Positions 17,683-26,379 of a stretch of 64,000 nt of DNA are shown here, in pieces. The translations under genes were made by a program, and so were the position numbers. The notes under the pieces were generated by a model. The model did no database searches, was not told the DNA's origin, and saw nothing but the letters and a program-made list of their open reading frames with translations. The DNA is from Thioclava electrotropha (lineage in GTDB: Bacteria; Pseudomonadota; Alphaproteobacteria; Rhodobacterales; Rhodobacteraceae), in the NCBI RefSeq assembly GCF_002085925.2, contig NZ_CP053563.1, positions 1 through 64,000 on the forward strand, written 5' to 3'. Position 1 is the first letter of the stretch; each line of letters starts with the position of its first letter.

Positions 17683-19398
17683 TTACGCCGTGGTACCGTC
17701 GGTCAAGTCGCCGAGCAGGCCATCTGTCAGATCGGTGACGGTGTTGAGCAGGCCCGTATCCGCGCCGCCGAGCAGGCCACCGACCGTGTCGGTCACACCG
17801 CTGAGGACGTCGCCCGAACCGCTGTCGAGCATGCCGCCACCTAGGCCACTGACCGTGTCCGTGACGCCGCTCAACAGGCCAGAACCATCCGTGCCACCAA
17901 GCAAACCATCGACCGTATCGGTCACGCCACCCAGAAGGTCCGAACCGCCAGCTCCGCCGAGAAGACCGCCGACCGTGTCCGTGACGCCGCTCAGCACGCC
18001 AGAACCATCCGTGCCACCAAGCAAACCATCGACCGTATCGGTCACGCCACCCAGAAGGTCCGAACCGCCAGCTCCGCCGAGAAGACCGCCGACCGTGTCC
18101 GTGACGCCGCTCAGCACGCCAGAACCATCCGTGCCACCAAGCAAACCATCGACCGTATCGGCCACGCCACCCAGAAGGTCCGAACCGCCAGCTCCGCCGA
18201 GAAGACCGCCGACCGTGTCCGTGACGCCGCTCAGCACGCCTTCGACCGTATCGGTCACGCCACTAAGCAGCCCGTCGCTACCGCCACCCGATGCCGCGGA
18301 GCCGCCCTGAACACCCTGCCCGGTGAGATCTCCGAGCAAACCGTCGAAACCACTTACTGAGGCGAGGGCGCCATCATTGCCGAGCAAATCGCCGACAACG
18401 CCACCAGCCCCCGTCACGTCACCCAAGAGGCCGTTATCGCCGGTGATATCACCCAGCAAACCACCATCGCTTAGGATAGGATCGAGAATGCCATCGCTTG
18501 CAGTCGGGGTCGTCGTTCCGTCCCCAAGCAGGCCCACGCCGGTCAGATTTCCGAGTAGGCCATCCGACCCGGTAATGCTGGAAAGAGCGCCATCATTCCC
18601 TGCCACGCTCTGAAGCAAGCCGTCCGTCCCAGTAATGCCACCAAGAAGACCATTGTCGCCCACCAGTCCGGTGCCAGCGAGAATGCCTTCGCTGCCGAGC
18701 AGACCATTCGGACCGACTACCGGGTCGAGAAGCCCAAGTTGGCCATCGCCATCACCATCGCCGTCACCATCGCCGTCACCATCGCCGTCGCCGTCACCAT
18801 CGCCGTCGCCGTCACCATCGCCGTCACCATCGCCGTCACCATCGCCGTCGCCGTCGCCGTCACCATCGCCGTCGCCGTCGCCGTCACCATCGCCGTCGCC
18901 GTCGCCGTCACCATCGCCGTCGCCGTCGCCGTCGCCGTCACCATCGCCGTCACCATCGCCGTCGCCGTCGCCGTCACCATCGCCGTCACCATCGCCGTCA
19001 CCATCGCCGTCGCCATCGCCGTCGCCGTCGCCGTCACCATCGCCGTCGCCGTCACCATCGCCGTCGCCGTCGCCGCTGGCGATGGCGGCCAGACCAAGAA
19101 GCCCGGCACCAGCTGCAGCGATGATACCCGGGTCCATTCCGGCACCAATACCGCCGATATCAACCGTATCGGTGTTGCCATCGATTTTCGCGAAGGTCCC
19201 GTCCGAGAAGAAGAGCCGGCTCACTTCGCCGTCGGGTCCTTTCACGAAGAAATCCTCAACAACGATTTGCTGATCGCCTTTCATAGTGACAACCAGATCC
19301 TGTCCGACGCGATCGAAGCGCTGCGCCTCATCGGAAGTCGCCGGAAGCAAAACGTCTTTAGGCGCATCGAGCGCGATCTTCGTGGTCTTCATAGTCAT
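17683..19398 (-). CDS. Gly-Asp repeat protein with BapA-prefix-like domain
   Basis: This 571 aa protein begins at the ATG at 19398, which is preceded by GGAGA at good spacing. Residues about 1-85 resemble the BapA prefix domain ([28 protein letters not shown]). A short hydrophobic Gly/Ala stretch follows. Next comes an uninterrupted (Gly-Asp)55-Gly tract (DNA 18742-19074), then about 350 residues of repeats built from [13 protein letters not shown] and SGVTDTV units, including three 40-residue copies encoded by near-identical 120-bp DNA repeats. The product is strongly acidic and may bind calcium. It is probably exported by the adjacent type I system and acts at the cell surface. Repeat number may vary by slippage. 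I know no named family with this layout. Confidence 0.75.
   Translation of the reverse strand: MTMKTTKIALDAPKDVLLPATSDEAQRFDRVGQDLVVTMKGDQQIVVEDFFVKGPDGEVSRLFFSDGTFAKIDGNTDTVDIGGIGAGMDPGIIAAAGAGLLGLAAIASGDGDGDGDGDGDGDGDGDGDGDGDGDGDGDGDGDGDGDGDGDGDGDGDGDGDGDGDGDGDGDGDGDGDGDGDGDGDGDGDGDGDGDGDGDGDGDGDGDGDGDGDGDGDGDGQLGLLDPVVGPNGLLGSEGILAGTGLVGDNGLLGGITGTDGLLQSVAGNDGALSSITGSDGLLGNLTGVGLLGDGTTTPTASDGILDPILSDGGLLGDITGDNGLLGDVTGAGGVVGDLLGNDGALASVSGFDGLLGDLTGQGVQGGSAASGGGSDGLLSGVTDTVEGVLSGVTDTVGGLLGGAGGSDLLGGVADTVDGLLGGTDGSGVLSGVTDTVGGLLGGAGGSDLLGGVTDTVDGLLGGTDGSGVLSGVTDTVGGLLGGAGGSDLLGGVTDTVDGLLGGTDGSGLLSGVTDTVSGLGGGMLDSGSGDVLSGVTDTVGGLLGGADTGLLNTVTDLTDGLLGDLTDGTTA
17881..18240. repeat. Three tandem 120-bp coding repeats
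   Basis: Copies at 17881-18000, 18001-18120 and 18121-18240 are identical except for one base (18162, changing Val to Ala). They lie in frame in the Gly-Asp repeat protein, each encoding 40 residues. Such identity implies recent duplication or gene conversion. Confidence 0.97.
18742..19074. repeat. Hexanucleotide tract encoding (Gly-Asp)55
   Basis: A 333-base run of GGN-GAY codons on the minus strand (plus strand GCCGTC/GCCATC/ACCATC units). Only third positions vary, which shows selection for the dipeptide or recent slippage. The run is an in-frame part of the gene at 17683-19398. Confidence 0.97.
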
Positions 19399-19467
19399 AG
19401 CGAATCTCCGTTGGTCCCCTGCTCGTCGGGCCGAAATTACCCAAACGAACACTCTAAGACTGTAAAC

Positions 19468-19479
19468 TACATACTTTGG
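19468..19479 (-). promoter_or_regulatory. AAAGTATGT motif before the Gly-Asp repeat gene
   Basis: Read in the direction of the gene the site is CCAAAGTATGTA, identical over 12 bases to the site before flp at 20551. It is 70-81 bases upstream of the ATG at 19398. Confidence 0.45.
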
Positions 19480-19737
19480 TCTGTATAAGCCACCACTAGA
19501 GCCACACAGTCAATCCCCAGAACGGAAACAACCTGTTTCTCATGTGGCTTTTTGACCATACGTAGGTATGTTAATTGAGGTGCCCACCTCATTTCGTCGC
19601 CAGATTCGCCTCGGAAAGTGCCGAAAGTTTGCGGTGACATTCGGAAAGAAAAATAAATATGCTTTGGGCTGGGGCATGAGACCTCCGCACTTCGACAGGA
19701 TGCGGAGTGCCGGATTTGATGGCGGGAAGGTAAGACT

Positions 19738-20517
19738 ATGGTTCGAGCAGGGCAGGCTCTTGTAATCGCCGCACTTCTAAGTGGTTGCGCAGACACGAAC
19801 TGGTTGCCGAAGCCCCCGCAGGCCTCCTCGAGCGAAGCTGTGCAGGTTGCGAGGGCCGCGTATGAGGGTGGGGATTACAGCCAGGCGGCAACTCTCTTTG
19901 AACGGGCGTCGCAGAAGGACCTGAAATCGGTTCCCGCGCTCCTCGGTCTGGGCAAAAGCTATATCGCACTTGGCCAGCATGTGCGCGCGGAGAACGCGCT
20001 CGACCGGGCTCGCGACCTCGCGCCCCGCAATACCGAAGTCCTGACAGAACTGGGCTTTCTGGCCCTCAGCCAGAAACAACCCCGCCGGGCCATCACATTC
20101 TACGATGCAGCCCTAACGCATGACGCGCACAACCTGTCGGCATTAACTGGCAAGGCAGTCTCGCTCGACTTTCTGTCTCGCTACGCGGAGGCTCAGGAAG
20201 TCTATCAACAAGCGCTTAAATGGTATCCTACCAACTTTGCACTGCTGAGCAATTACGGGTTGTCGCAAGTGTTGTCGGGCAAGATCGGCGAGGGCATCCG
20301 GGTGCTCGAGGAATTGGTGCACGACCCAGTCAAGGGCAATGCGGTGCGTCAAAACATGGCACTCGCCTACGTTCTCGACGGCCGAGACGCGGATGCGCGT
20401 GCAATCCTGGCCGGATCGATGTCCGACGCTGACGCCGCATCCAAGATCGCTTACTATCGAAAAGTGCGCGTCGACTATAATGCAGGCAAGCCGATCGGGT
20501 ATCTGGTGTTCAATTGA
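19738..20517 (+). CDS. tadD: TadD-like tetratricopeptide lipoprotein
   Basis: A 259 aa protein with a lipoprotein signal (LVIAALLSGC; cysteine at residue 17) and about four to five TPR units between residues 38 and 200 (for example SVPALLGLGKSYIALGQHVR, TEVLTELGFLALSQKQPRRA). TadD lipoproteins help secretin assembly in Tad systems. The ATG at 19738 follows GGAAGG. It precedes flp and is separated from it by a small gap with its own motif. Confidence 0.85.
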   Translation: MVRAGQALVIAALLSGCADTNWLPKPPQASSSEAVQVARAAYEGGDYSQAATLFERASQKDLKSVPALLGLGKSYIALGQHVRAENALDRARDLAPRNTEVLTELGFLALSQKQPRRAITFYDAALTHDAHNLSALTGKAVSLDFLSRYAEAQEVYQQALKWYPTNFALLSNYGLSQVLSGKIGEGIRVLEELVHDPVKGNAVRQNMALAYVLDGRDADARAILAGSMSDADAASKIAYYRKVRVDYNAGKPIGYLVFN

Positions 20518-20550
20518 CACCGGCGCCGCGCCCAAACATTGCGACATATA

Positions 20551-20562
20551 CCAAAGTATGTA
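20551..20562 (+). promoter_or_regulatory. AAAGTATGT motif before the Flp pilin gene
   Basis: CCAAAGTATGTA lies 42 bases upstream of the flp ATG, followed by AT-rich sequence (TAATATGATC) that could hold a -10 element. It is identical to the site before the Gly-Asp repeat gene. Confidence 0.45.
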
Positions 20563-20592
20563 ATATGATCCCAAAAGCCACCAGAGGATCAC

Positions 20593-20778
20593 ATGCGCAG
20601 GTTTTATCGCTTTCTGAAGCATCAGGATGGGGCGGTCACGATTGAATGGGTCGTGCTGACAGCCTCTGTCGTCGCGCTAGCGGTGTCCGTCGGCTCTTAT
20701 CTCGACGGAACGATCTTCACTGAACTTAAAGGTATTCTATTGGACGCAGTATCAAACGGAACACAAGCAACCAATTAG
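20593..20778 (+). CDS. flp: Flp-type IVb pilin
   Basis: This 61 aa prepilin has a basic leader (RRFYRFLKHQDG), a cleavage point before AVTIEWVVLTASVVALAVS with Glu at +5, and a short hydrophilic tail. Leader, processing site and size match Flp/PilA pilins of the Tad system. It is the major subunit candidate of the pilus made by the surrounding genes. The distinct motif upstream suggests separate high-level transcription. Confidence 0.9.
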   Translation: MRRFYRFLKHQDGAVTIEWVVLTASVVALAVSVGSYLDGTIFTELKGILLDAVSNGTQATN

Positions 20779-20845
20779 TTTGTACTTCCAATTCATATGA
20801 TCGAAAGTCTATGCTTCACTGACTAAGGTTTGGGAGGCTTGTTCT

Positions 20846-20878
20846 ATGAGCGCCAAAGGTGGGGGGCTCGTTCTATGA
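20846..20878 (+). CDS. Ten-codon leader ORF overlapping the cpaB start
   Basis: ATG AGC GCC AAA continues for ten codons to a TGA that overlaps the cpaB ATG (ATGA). The sequence around this ATG (GGGAGGCTTGTTCTATGAGC) is an imperfect 29-base tandem copy of the cpaB ribosome site and start. It may be a coupling leader or merely a duplicated start. Confidence 0.3.
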   Translation: MSAKGGGLVL

Positions 20879-21798
20879 ACGTCAAAATCATTCTGCTTGT
20901 CGCTGTGGGAATGGTGCTGATTGTCGGATCAGCAACAGCAACTCTGGTTGGCATCCAGCATGCCAACGAGCGTGTTGCAGAAGTTCAACGTCGCCTCGAC
21001 GCATATGGCGACCGCATCCCCGTCCCGGTGCCTGCTCACGAGATCGCTCAGGGCGAGGCCGTCAGCGCTTCCGACTTCAAGACGGTAGAAATCCCCAAAT
21101 CTCTCCTCCCCGAAGGCATTCTGGATTACTTGCCCAAATTGCCTAAGACCAAAACGGCTTCGTATATCGCATTGAGTGACCTTCAGATCGGCCGAGTCAT
21201 GCTGCCAATCGACCTTGGCGTCAGGGATGATGCAGGGAGCGCGCCTGGGGAGCTTAGTATTCCTGGGAATAATCTGGCCGTCATAGTGCCCCAAAACCTT
21301 TCCGAGATGAGGGACACACTGAAGGAGGGTGGACGTGTCGATCTGTTCTGGCAGCACGATATTGGCGGCGGAACGATCGAAACGCGGCTTTTGGCAGACA
21401 ATATCCATGTCGTTTCTTTCCTGCGTTCCGAGGGAGAGCCCCCCCAATGGAACAAGGTGCCCGCTGCCAAGGCGACGGCTGTGATGGTGGAAGCGCGCGC
21501 CAAGGTCGTCGCGCGTCTTCTGCACGCTAAAACCAGTGGAAAGCTCTGGATCGCATCCGCTCAGGGCATTAGCCGTGCGCGCAACGGGGAAATCGTCGTA
21601 GACAACTCCCAGCTTCGGGATCTGCCGCTCGCTGTGCGCAAAGGCACTGCGGCACCGACCACTGAACCCGTCACGGCCCCACAGCGGCTGGCAAATACGT
21701 TAGAGAGCCAGATGAACTCGTCCCAGAACGAAAAGCTCTGTTCGCTCTCCGTCGTGCGGCAAGCCACGCGCTCAGTCATCCAGGTTCCTTGTGAGTGA
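20875..21798 (+). CDS. cpaB: CpaB/RcpC family pilus assembly protein
   Basis: A 307 aa protein with an N-terminal membrane anchor (KIILLVAVGMVLIVGSATAT), a SAF-like domain (VPVPAHEIAQGEAVSASDFK) and the RcpC/CpaB core ending in the GGRVDLFWQHD and LLADNIHVVSF region. CpaB sits in the periplasm and stabilises the secretin or its gate. The ATG at 20875 follows GGGGGG at good spacing; the in-frame start at 20830 lies upstream of the duplicated start region and is less likely. Confidence 0.9.
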   Translation: MNVKIILLVAVGMVLIVGSATATLVGIQHANERVAEVQRRLDAYGDRIPVPVPAHEIAQGEAVSASDFKTVEIPKSLLPEGILDYLPKLPKTKTASYIALSDLQIGRVMLPIDLGVRDDAGSAPGELSIPGNNLAVIVPQNLSEMRDTLKEGGRVDLFWQHDIGGGTIETRLLADNIHVVSFLRSEGEPPQWNKVPAAKATAVMVEARAKVVARLLHAKTSGKLWIASAQGISRARNGEIVVDNSQLRDLPLAVRKGTAAPTTEPVTAPQRLANTLESQMNSSQNEKLCSLSVVRQATRSVIQVPCE

Positions 21799-23107
21799 AA
21801 TGTCGATACCCAAGGACGACTTGAAACTTTGCACCATATCGGACGGCTCGGAGGCCGTTCTGTTGCTGGCATCGCTGATCGCGCGGCTCGAGGGTGTCAT
21901 GTCCCGCACAGATCTCAGCTTCCTCGAAGCGCCGGATAAGTTGCGTGCCTCGGAAGCGGATGCCTTCGATCTACTCGTCATTGCGCCCTCGAACCTACAG
22001 CGCTCGCCCGATACATTACGAGAAATACTGAAGCGCGCCTCCGGTATGAATGCAGAGCTTTTCCTGCTTTTACCCGAAGGTGCTCCACCGCCTGCGAAAT
22101 TACCCGAGACTGTGAGGCTGCTGTCGGGACCGCCCTTCCCGACCGGCGGGCTCAAAGCGTTGATCGACGCCACATCGCCACATAAAAAGCCAGATGGTCA
22201 CGACACGAAGCCTCTCTCAGGCCGCCGTTTCCCGCTTCTGCGCAGACGAACTCCGCCCCACTCCGATGCCTTTCCGGCAGCCGATCCGCTTTGCGCGTCC
22301 GGCCCTGTAGAGACACTGATTGTTCAAGGAACCTGCGGCGGCGCCGGAGGAACCACCCTTGCCGTCAATCTCGCATCAGAGATCGCGACAAGTAAATCTG
22401 ATCGGGATGGCGCGCCCGCCGTCTGCCTGATCGACCTCAACATGCAGTTCGGGTGCGTTTCGACCTATCTTGGCTTGCAGGAAACGAGGCGCGTCTCGGA
22501 CGCTTATCGCAAGCTCCGACAGCTGGACGCCGAAGCCTTCCTCACCTCGTCGCAAGGGGTAGATCCCGGCCTCCTCGTCTTTACCGCGCCGCCCGATCTC
22601 GTGCCAATGGACATCTTGGGCGGCAAACCCTTCGAGCAGCTGCTCGATTGCGCCCGTGCCGTCGCGCCGCTCGTCATCATCGACATGCCGCCCATTGTCA
22701 CGCAGTGGAGCGAACAAGCTTTCAGAACTGCGGACCTGATCCTCAGCGTGAATCTTCTGGAAATACGCGCCGCACAGAATGCCCGGCGCCTCACGTCGAT
22801 CATAAACAAAATCGGCACACCGCCCGAACGGATCAAGCACCTGCTCAATCGCTCCGAAAAGGTGACCGCACGAGACACGAAGCTGCGGATCGAAAATTTC
22901 GAAGCCGGAATCGGCGCGCCCTTCGAAACGTTGTTGCCCGATGGCGGGAATGAGATCGGGGCAGCTAGCGACCTCGGCAAGGTTCTATCAGCCGCGTGTC
23001 CGTCCAATCCATTGACCAAATCGATCCGCCAATTGGCACAGCGCATCCCGGTTCGCCCCTCAAAAGGTAAAACGGAATTGCATGAGGTGAACGATGTCGA
23101 TCTTTGA
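21791..23107 (+). CDS. cpaE: CpaE/TadZ-like ATPase
   Basis: This protein of about 438 residues has an N-terminal receiver-like domain without a clear phosphoacceptor and a C-terminal MinD/ParA-like domain. The deviant Walker region reads GTCGGAGGTTLAVNLA: the signature lysines of a normal KGGxGKT box are absent, as is common in TadZ/CpaE. Other motifs are VCLIDLNMQFG and PLVIIDMPP. TadZ proteins place the Tad machine at the cell pole. The start may be a GTG at 21791, overlapping the cpaB stop, or the ATG at 21800. Its end overlaps cpaF by 14 bases. Confidence 0.88.
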   Translation: MSEMSIPKDDLKLCTISDGSEAVLLLASLIARLEGVMSRTDLSFLEAPDKLRASEADAFDLLVIAPSNLQRSPDTLREILKRASGMNAELFLLLPEGAPPPAKLPETVRLLSGPPFPTGGLKALIDATSPHKKPDGHDTKPLSGRRFPLLRRRTPPHSDAFPAADPLCASGPVETLIVQGTCGGAGGTTLAVNLASEIATSKSDRDGAPAVCLIDLNMQFGCVSTYLGLQETRRVSDAYRKLRQLDAEAFLTSSQGVDPGLLVFTAPPDLVPMDILGGKPFEQLLDCARAVAPLVIIDMPPIVTQWSEQAFRTADLILSVNLLEIRAAQNARRLTSIINKIGTPPERIKHLLNRSEKVTARDTKLRIENFEAGIGAPFETLLPDGGNEIGAASDLGKVLSAACPSNPLTKSIRQLAQRIPVRPSKGKTELHEVNDVDL

Positions 23108-24548
23108 TGACTTCAACGAAGACGCCCCTGGAGACAAAGTCGTCCGGCTCGCAGATACCCGCACTTCGTCCCGGCATGGCACACCGCCAGACAGCCAAAC
23201 AGAGCAAATCGCAGGCGCCGCGCTACCACGCCCCAGCGCGTCAGATATCGCCCACGAGCCGGGCTCCGGACAGGAGCGGCGCCGCAAATTGGTAGAGTTA
23301 CGTCAAGCCGCGCATTCGGAGCTTCTAGACACGTTCAACCTTTCGGCGCTCATGCAATTCTCCGAGGATGAGATCAAGTCCGAGATCGGAAACGTCCTCC
23401 ACGGCCTCCTCCCAAAAACCGCCGTCGCGCTGAGCCGGTCGGAACGCGATCAACTGATAACCGAGTTGTACTACGAGGTGATGGGGCTCGGGCCGCTTGA
23501 GGTTCTGCTCAAAGATGACACCGTGTCCGACATCCTGATCAACGGCCCTGAGCAAGTCATGGTCGAACGTTTCGGCATCATTGAAGAGACGGATGTCCAG
23601 TTCCAGAGCGAAAGTCACTTGCGTCGGATCGTACAGAAGATTCTCGCCGGTACTGGGCGACGACTCGACGAGTCGGTGCCCTATGTCGATGCCCGCCTGC
23701 CCGAAGGTTCGCGCCTGAACGCGGTGATTTCACCGATCGCGCTGGACGGCACGCTGGTCTCGATCCGAAAGCGTCGGCGCGAACAGCTCAGCCTCGAACA
23801 GATAGAGTTCAACGGCACGCTCGACGCGCGCATGGCAGCCTATCTGCGCGCAGCAGTCGCCAGCCGCCTCAACATCGTCGTCTCCGGCGGCACCGGCTCC
23901 GGTAAATCGACGATGCTCAATGCGCTCTCGGCCTTCATTGGCAAACGCGAGCGCATCCTGACGATTGAGGATACTGCCGAGCTCGACCTGCAGCTGAAAC
24001 ATGTCGGCCGGATGGAAAGTCGCCCCCCGAACGTCGAGGGAAAAGGCGCGGTCACACAACGCGACTGCCTGCGCAACGCCTTGAGAATGCGCCCCGACAG
24101 AATCATCGTCGGCGAAACGCGCGGGGAAGAGGTCATCGACATGCTGCAAGCGATGAACACAGGCCACAATGGCTCAATGACGACGATTCACGCGAACTCC
24201 GCGCGCGACGCGACGCTGCGCATAGAGAACATGATCGCCATGGCGGGGATCGAGATTCCACTCGCGGCCCTTCGACGTCAGATCGCCAGCGCAATGCACG
24301 TCATCATACACGTCGAGCGGTTACAGGACGGAGCACGCAAGGTTATGTCGATTCAGGAGGTGATCGGGTGTGAAGGCGACGTCCTGACGATGCAGGAACT
24401 GTTCTATTTCAACCAGGAGGACATCACGCCGGAGGGACGCGTGGAGGGACGTTTCGTCAGCGTCGGCGTCCCTTCATTCTTCGTCGAACATTTCCGGCGC
24501 TGGAACGTGGGACTGCCAGACACTATCTTCAGCGAGGCTGGAACATGA
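23094..24548 (+). CDS. cpaF: CpaF/TadA secretion ATPase
   Basis: This is the 484 aa hexameric ATPase of the Tad pilus (type II/IV secretion ATPase family). It shows an N-terminal domain with [18 protein letters not shown], Walker [15 protein letters not shown] (residues 265-272 for GGTGSGKS), the Asp box [12 protein letters not shown], Walker [16 protein letters not shown], and the His box [17 protein letters not shown]. It powers Flp extension and retraction with TadB and TadC. The ATG at 23094 follows ATGAGGTGAACG. Confidence 0.96.
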   Translation: MSIFDDFNEDAPGDKVVRLADTRTSSRHGTPPDSQTEQIAGAALPRPSASDIAHEPGSGQERRRKLVELRQAAHSELLDTFNLSALMQFSEDEIKSEIGNVLHGLLPKTAVALSRSERDQLITELYYEVMGLGPLEVLLKDDTVSDILINGPEQVMVERFGIIEETDVQFQSESHLRRIVQKILAGTGRRLDESVPYVDARLPEGSRLNAVISPIALDGTLVSIRKRRREQLSLEQIEFNGTLDARMAAYLRAAVASRLNIVVSGGTGSGKSTMLNALSAFIGKRERILTIEDTAELDLQLKHVGRMESRPPNVEGKGAVTQRDCLRNALRMRPDRIIVGETRGEEVIDMLQAMNTGHNGSMTTIHANSARDATLRIENMIAMAGIEIPLAALRRQIASAMHVIIHVERLQDGARKVMSIQEVIGCEGDVLTMQELFYFNQEDITPEGRVEGRFVSVGVPSFFVEHFRRWNVGLPDTIFSEAGT

Positions 24549-25507
24549 CCCCTGCGCTCGGCCTGAGTGTGATCATGGCACTGGGCGGCGCGAGCTTACT
24601 GGCCGCCGGCCTCGTGTGGTTTGTCGACGAGATTGCGCGGCATCGACAACGGCTTGCCGATCGCTACGCGGGCAGGCAGCCGAACGCAGATACGATATCC
24701 ACGATAGTCGAGGCACCGCGGGAGCTTCTACGCAGTTCGGAACGCGAGGGGCCGATCTGGCAATTTATCGGGCTCTCACCAACGGCATTCGCTGCCTTTC
24801 GGGCAGATCAACCCCGCTTCCTTTGGCCCGCCATCGCCGGCCTCGTCGCCGCGGTCTCACTACTGCTGATGCGACTACTCGGGGCATCGCTGTTCTGGGC
24901 CTTACCTTTGATGATCGCGCTTTACGCATCCGGGATCTTCCTCGCGGCACGTATGCACGGACGCCAACGCCTCATCAAGATCGAGGAGCGCTTGCCCGAA
25001 GCGCTCGATATCATCGCGCGCTGCCTGCGAATCGGGATGCCGATCAACGCCTCGCTCCGGGTCGTGGCGCAGGATCTAACTGGGATCATCGCGCAGGAAT
25101 TCACGGTGACCGCAGACCAGATAAGCTATGGCAAGGACATGGTCGGGGCGCTGCGCGAGATGGCCACTCGCACAAACAGCACCTCCCTGCGTTTCCTTGC
25201 AGCCGCTGTCGCGATCCAGAGCGAGACAGGCGGGAACCTCGTTGAGGTGGTTGAACGGATCGCCAATCTGGCGCGGGCGCGTATTCAGCTGCAACGCAAG
25301 ATTCGTGCGATGACTGCCGAGGCGATCTGGTCGGGGCGGTTCCTTTCGGCCTTCCCCGTCGTCGCGAGCTTCCTCATCGCGGTGATCAATCCGTCCTACT
25401 TCGACAACCTCTATGACAAGCCGTACCTGATCCCTCTCGTTCTGCTGATCGGGGCGCTTCTGCTCGCGAATATCGTCTTCATGCACCGCCTCGTGAGGTT
25501 CGACTGA
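24545..25507 (+). CDS. tadB: TadB inner membrane pilus platform protein
   Basis: A 320 aa T2SF-domain protein with an N-terminal membrane helix, a pair of helices at about 95-140, the cytoplasmic T2SF domain (EERLPEALDIIARCLRIGMP, SETGGNLVEVVERIANLARA) and two C-terminal helices. It overlaps the cpaF stop (ATGA). TadB and TadC form the platform that works with CpaF. Confidence 0.93.
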   Translation: MTPALGLSVIMALGGASLLAAGLVWFVDEIARHRQRLADRYAGRQPNADTISTIVEAPRELLRSSEREGPIWQFIGLSPTAFAAFRADQPRFLWPAIAGLVAAVSLLLMRLLGASLFWALPLMIALYASGIFLAARMHGRQRLIKIEERLPEALDIIARCLRIGMPINASLRVVAQDLTGIIAQEFTVTADQISYGKDMVGALREMATRTNSTSLRFLAAAVAIQSETGGNLVEVVERIANLARARIQLQRKIRAMTAEAIWSGRFLSAFPVVASFLIAVINPSYFDNLYDKPYLIPLVLLIGALLLANIVFMHRLVRFD

Positions 25508-26367
25508 TGCCCGAGCCATGGCTTTTGATTGCAGGCATCGTGGTGGGCGGCAGCTTTCTTCTTCTCGCCAGTGCGCTGCTTCTCTCGGCCCGACTTTCAG
25601 AGGAACACGCTCTCGATCCAGCAGAGCTTCACTCCGACCGACTGCTCGCCACCCTGCCGGCGGAACAAGGCGGCACATTGCAGCGCGATCTTGCGAGGGC
25701 AGGCTTCGTTCACCCTTCGGCACCGACGATCTTCGGCGTCCTGAAATTCGTAACTGGGGGTGCCTCTGCGATCGCTGGCTTCATGTTCCTCTCGATGATT
25801 CCGGCACTGTCGGACATCCCGATCATGACGCGGCTCGGTTTCATTGGCTTCACCTTCAGCCTTGGCTACCTGCTTCCGATGCGCGCGCTGAGCAAACGCG
25901 TTGCCGCCTATCGTGTGCGCATTGAACGGGCCGTGCCCGATGCGCTGGACTTGATGCAGATCTGCGTCGATGCAGGGCAATCGCTCGACTTGGCCTTGCT
26001 GCGCGTCGCACGTGAATTGGGGGCAGTGCATCCAGAACTTGCGGCGCATTTCGCCTGGGCGAGCGAGGCGGTGGCGGCAGGGCTCGATCGCGAAGCCGCC
26101 TTCATGAAGATCGCGGACGAGACCGGTAACGACGATCTGCGATTGCTCGCAATGACACTCGTTCAGGCAACAAAGCTTGGCACACCGATTTCGCGTACGC
26201 TGCGCGTCTTCGGAAATGACCTTCGCGATCACCGCCTGCGGAAGGTTGAGGAGAAGGCAAACGTGCTGCCCACGAAAATGACCTTGGGCACGATGCTCTT
26301 TACCGTACCGCCGCTTCTGATCCTGCTGCTTACGCCAGCGATCGTCCGTCTTTCCGATATGCTCTGA
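25507..26367 (+). CDS. tadC: TadC inner membrane pilus platform protein
   Basis: A 286 aa T2SF protein with the TadC signature RAVPDALDLMQICVDAGQSL and a C-terminal TMTLGTMLFTVPPLLILLL-like hydrophobic end. It starts one base before the tadB stop finishes (TGATG), so the two genes are coupled. With TadB it forms the heteromeric platform. Confidence 0.93.
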   Translation: MPEPWLLIAGIVVGGSFLLLASALLLSARLSEEHALDPAELHSDRLLATLPAEQGGTLQRDLARAGFVHPSAPTIFGVLKFVTGGASAIAGFMFLSMIPALSDIPIMTRLGFIGFTFSLGYLLPMRALSKRVAAYRVRIERAVPDALDLMQICVDAGQSLDLALLRVARELGAVHPELAAHFAWASEAVAAGLDREAAFMKIADETGNDDLRLLAMTLVQATKLGTPISRTLRVFGNDLRDHRLRKVEEKANVLPTKMTLGTMLFTVPPLLILLLTPAIVRLSDML

Positions 26368-26379
26368 CTGGAGGCACCA

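Noticed and set aside
18742..19074. CRISPR-like array suggested by regular short repeats
   Set aside because: The units are six bases with no spacers and are in frame in a protein-coding gene.
18635..19488. Long plus-strand frames of Pro-Ser or Ala-Val-Thr-Ile repeats
   Set aside because: They are by-products of the six-base repeat, which leaves all frames open. Only the minus-strand frame has a start with a ribosome site and a known N-terminal domain.
9443..20562. LuxR-type or CtrA-type boxes before the Tad and adhesin genes
   Set aside because: No good match to the known palindromes (such as TTAA-N7-TTAA at useful spacing) was found at these promoters; the AAAGT motif is different.
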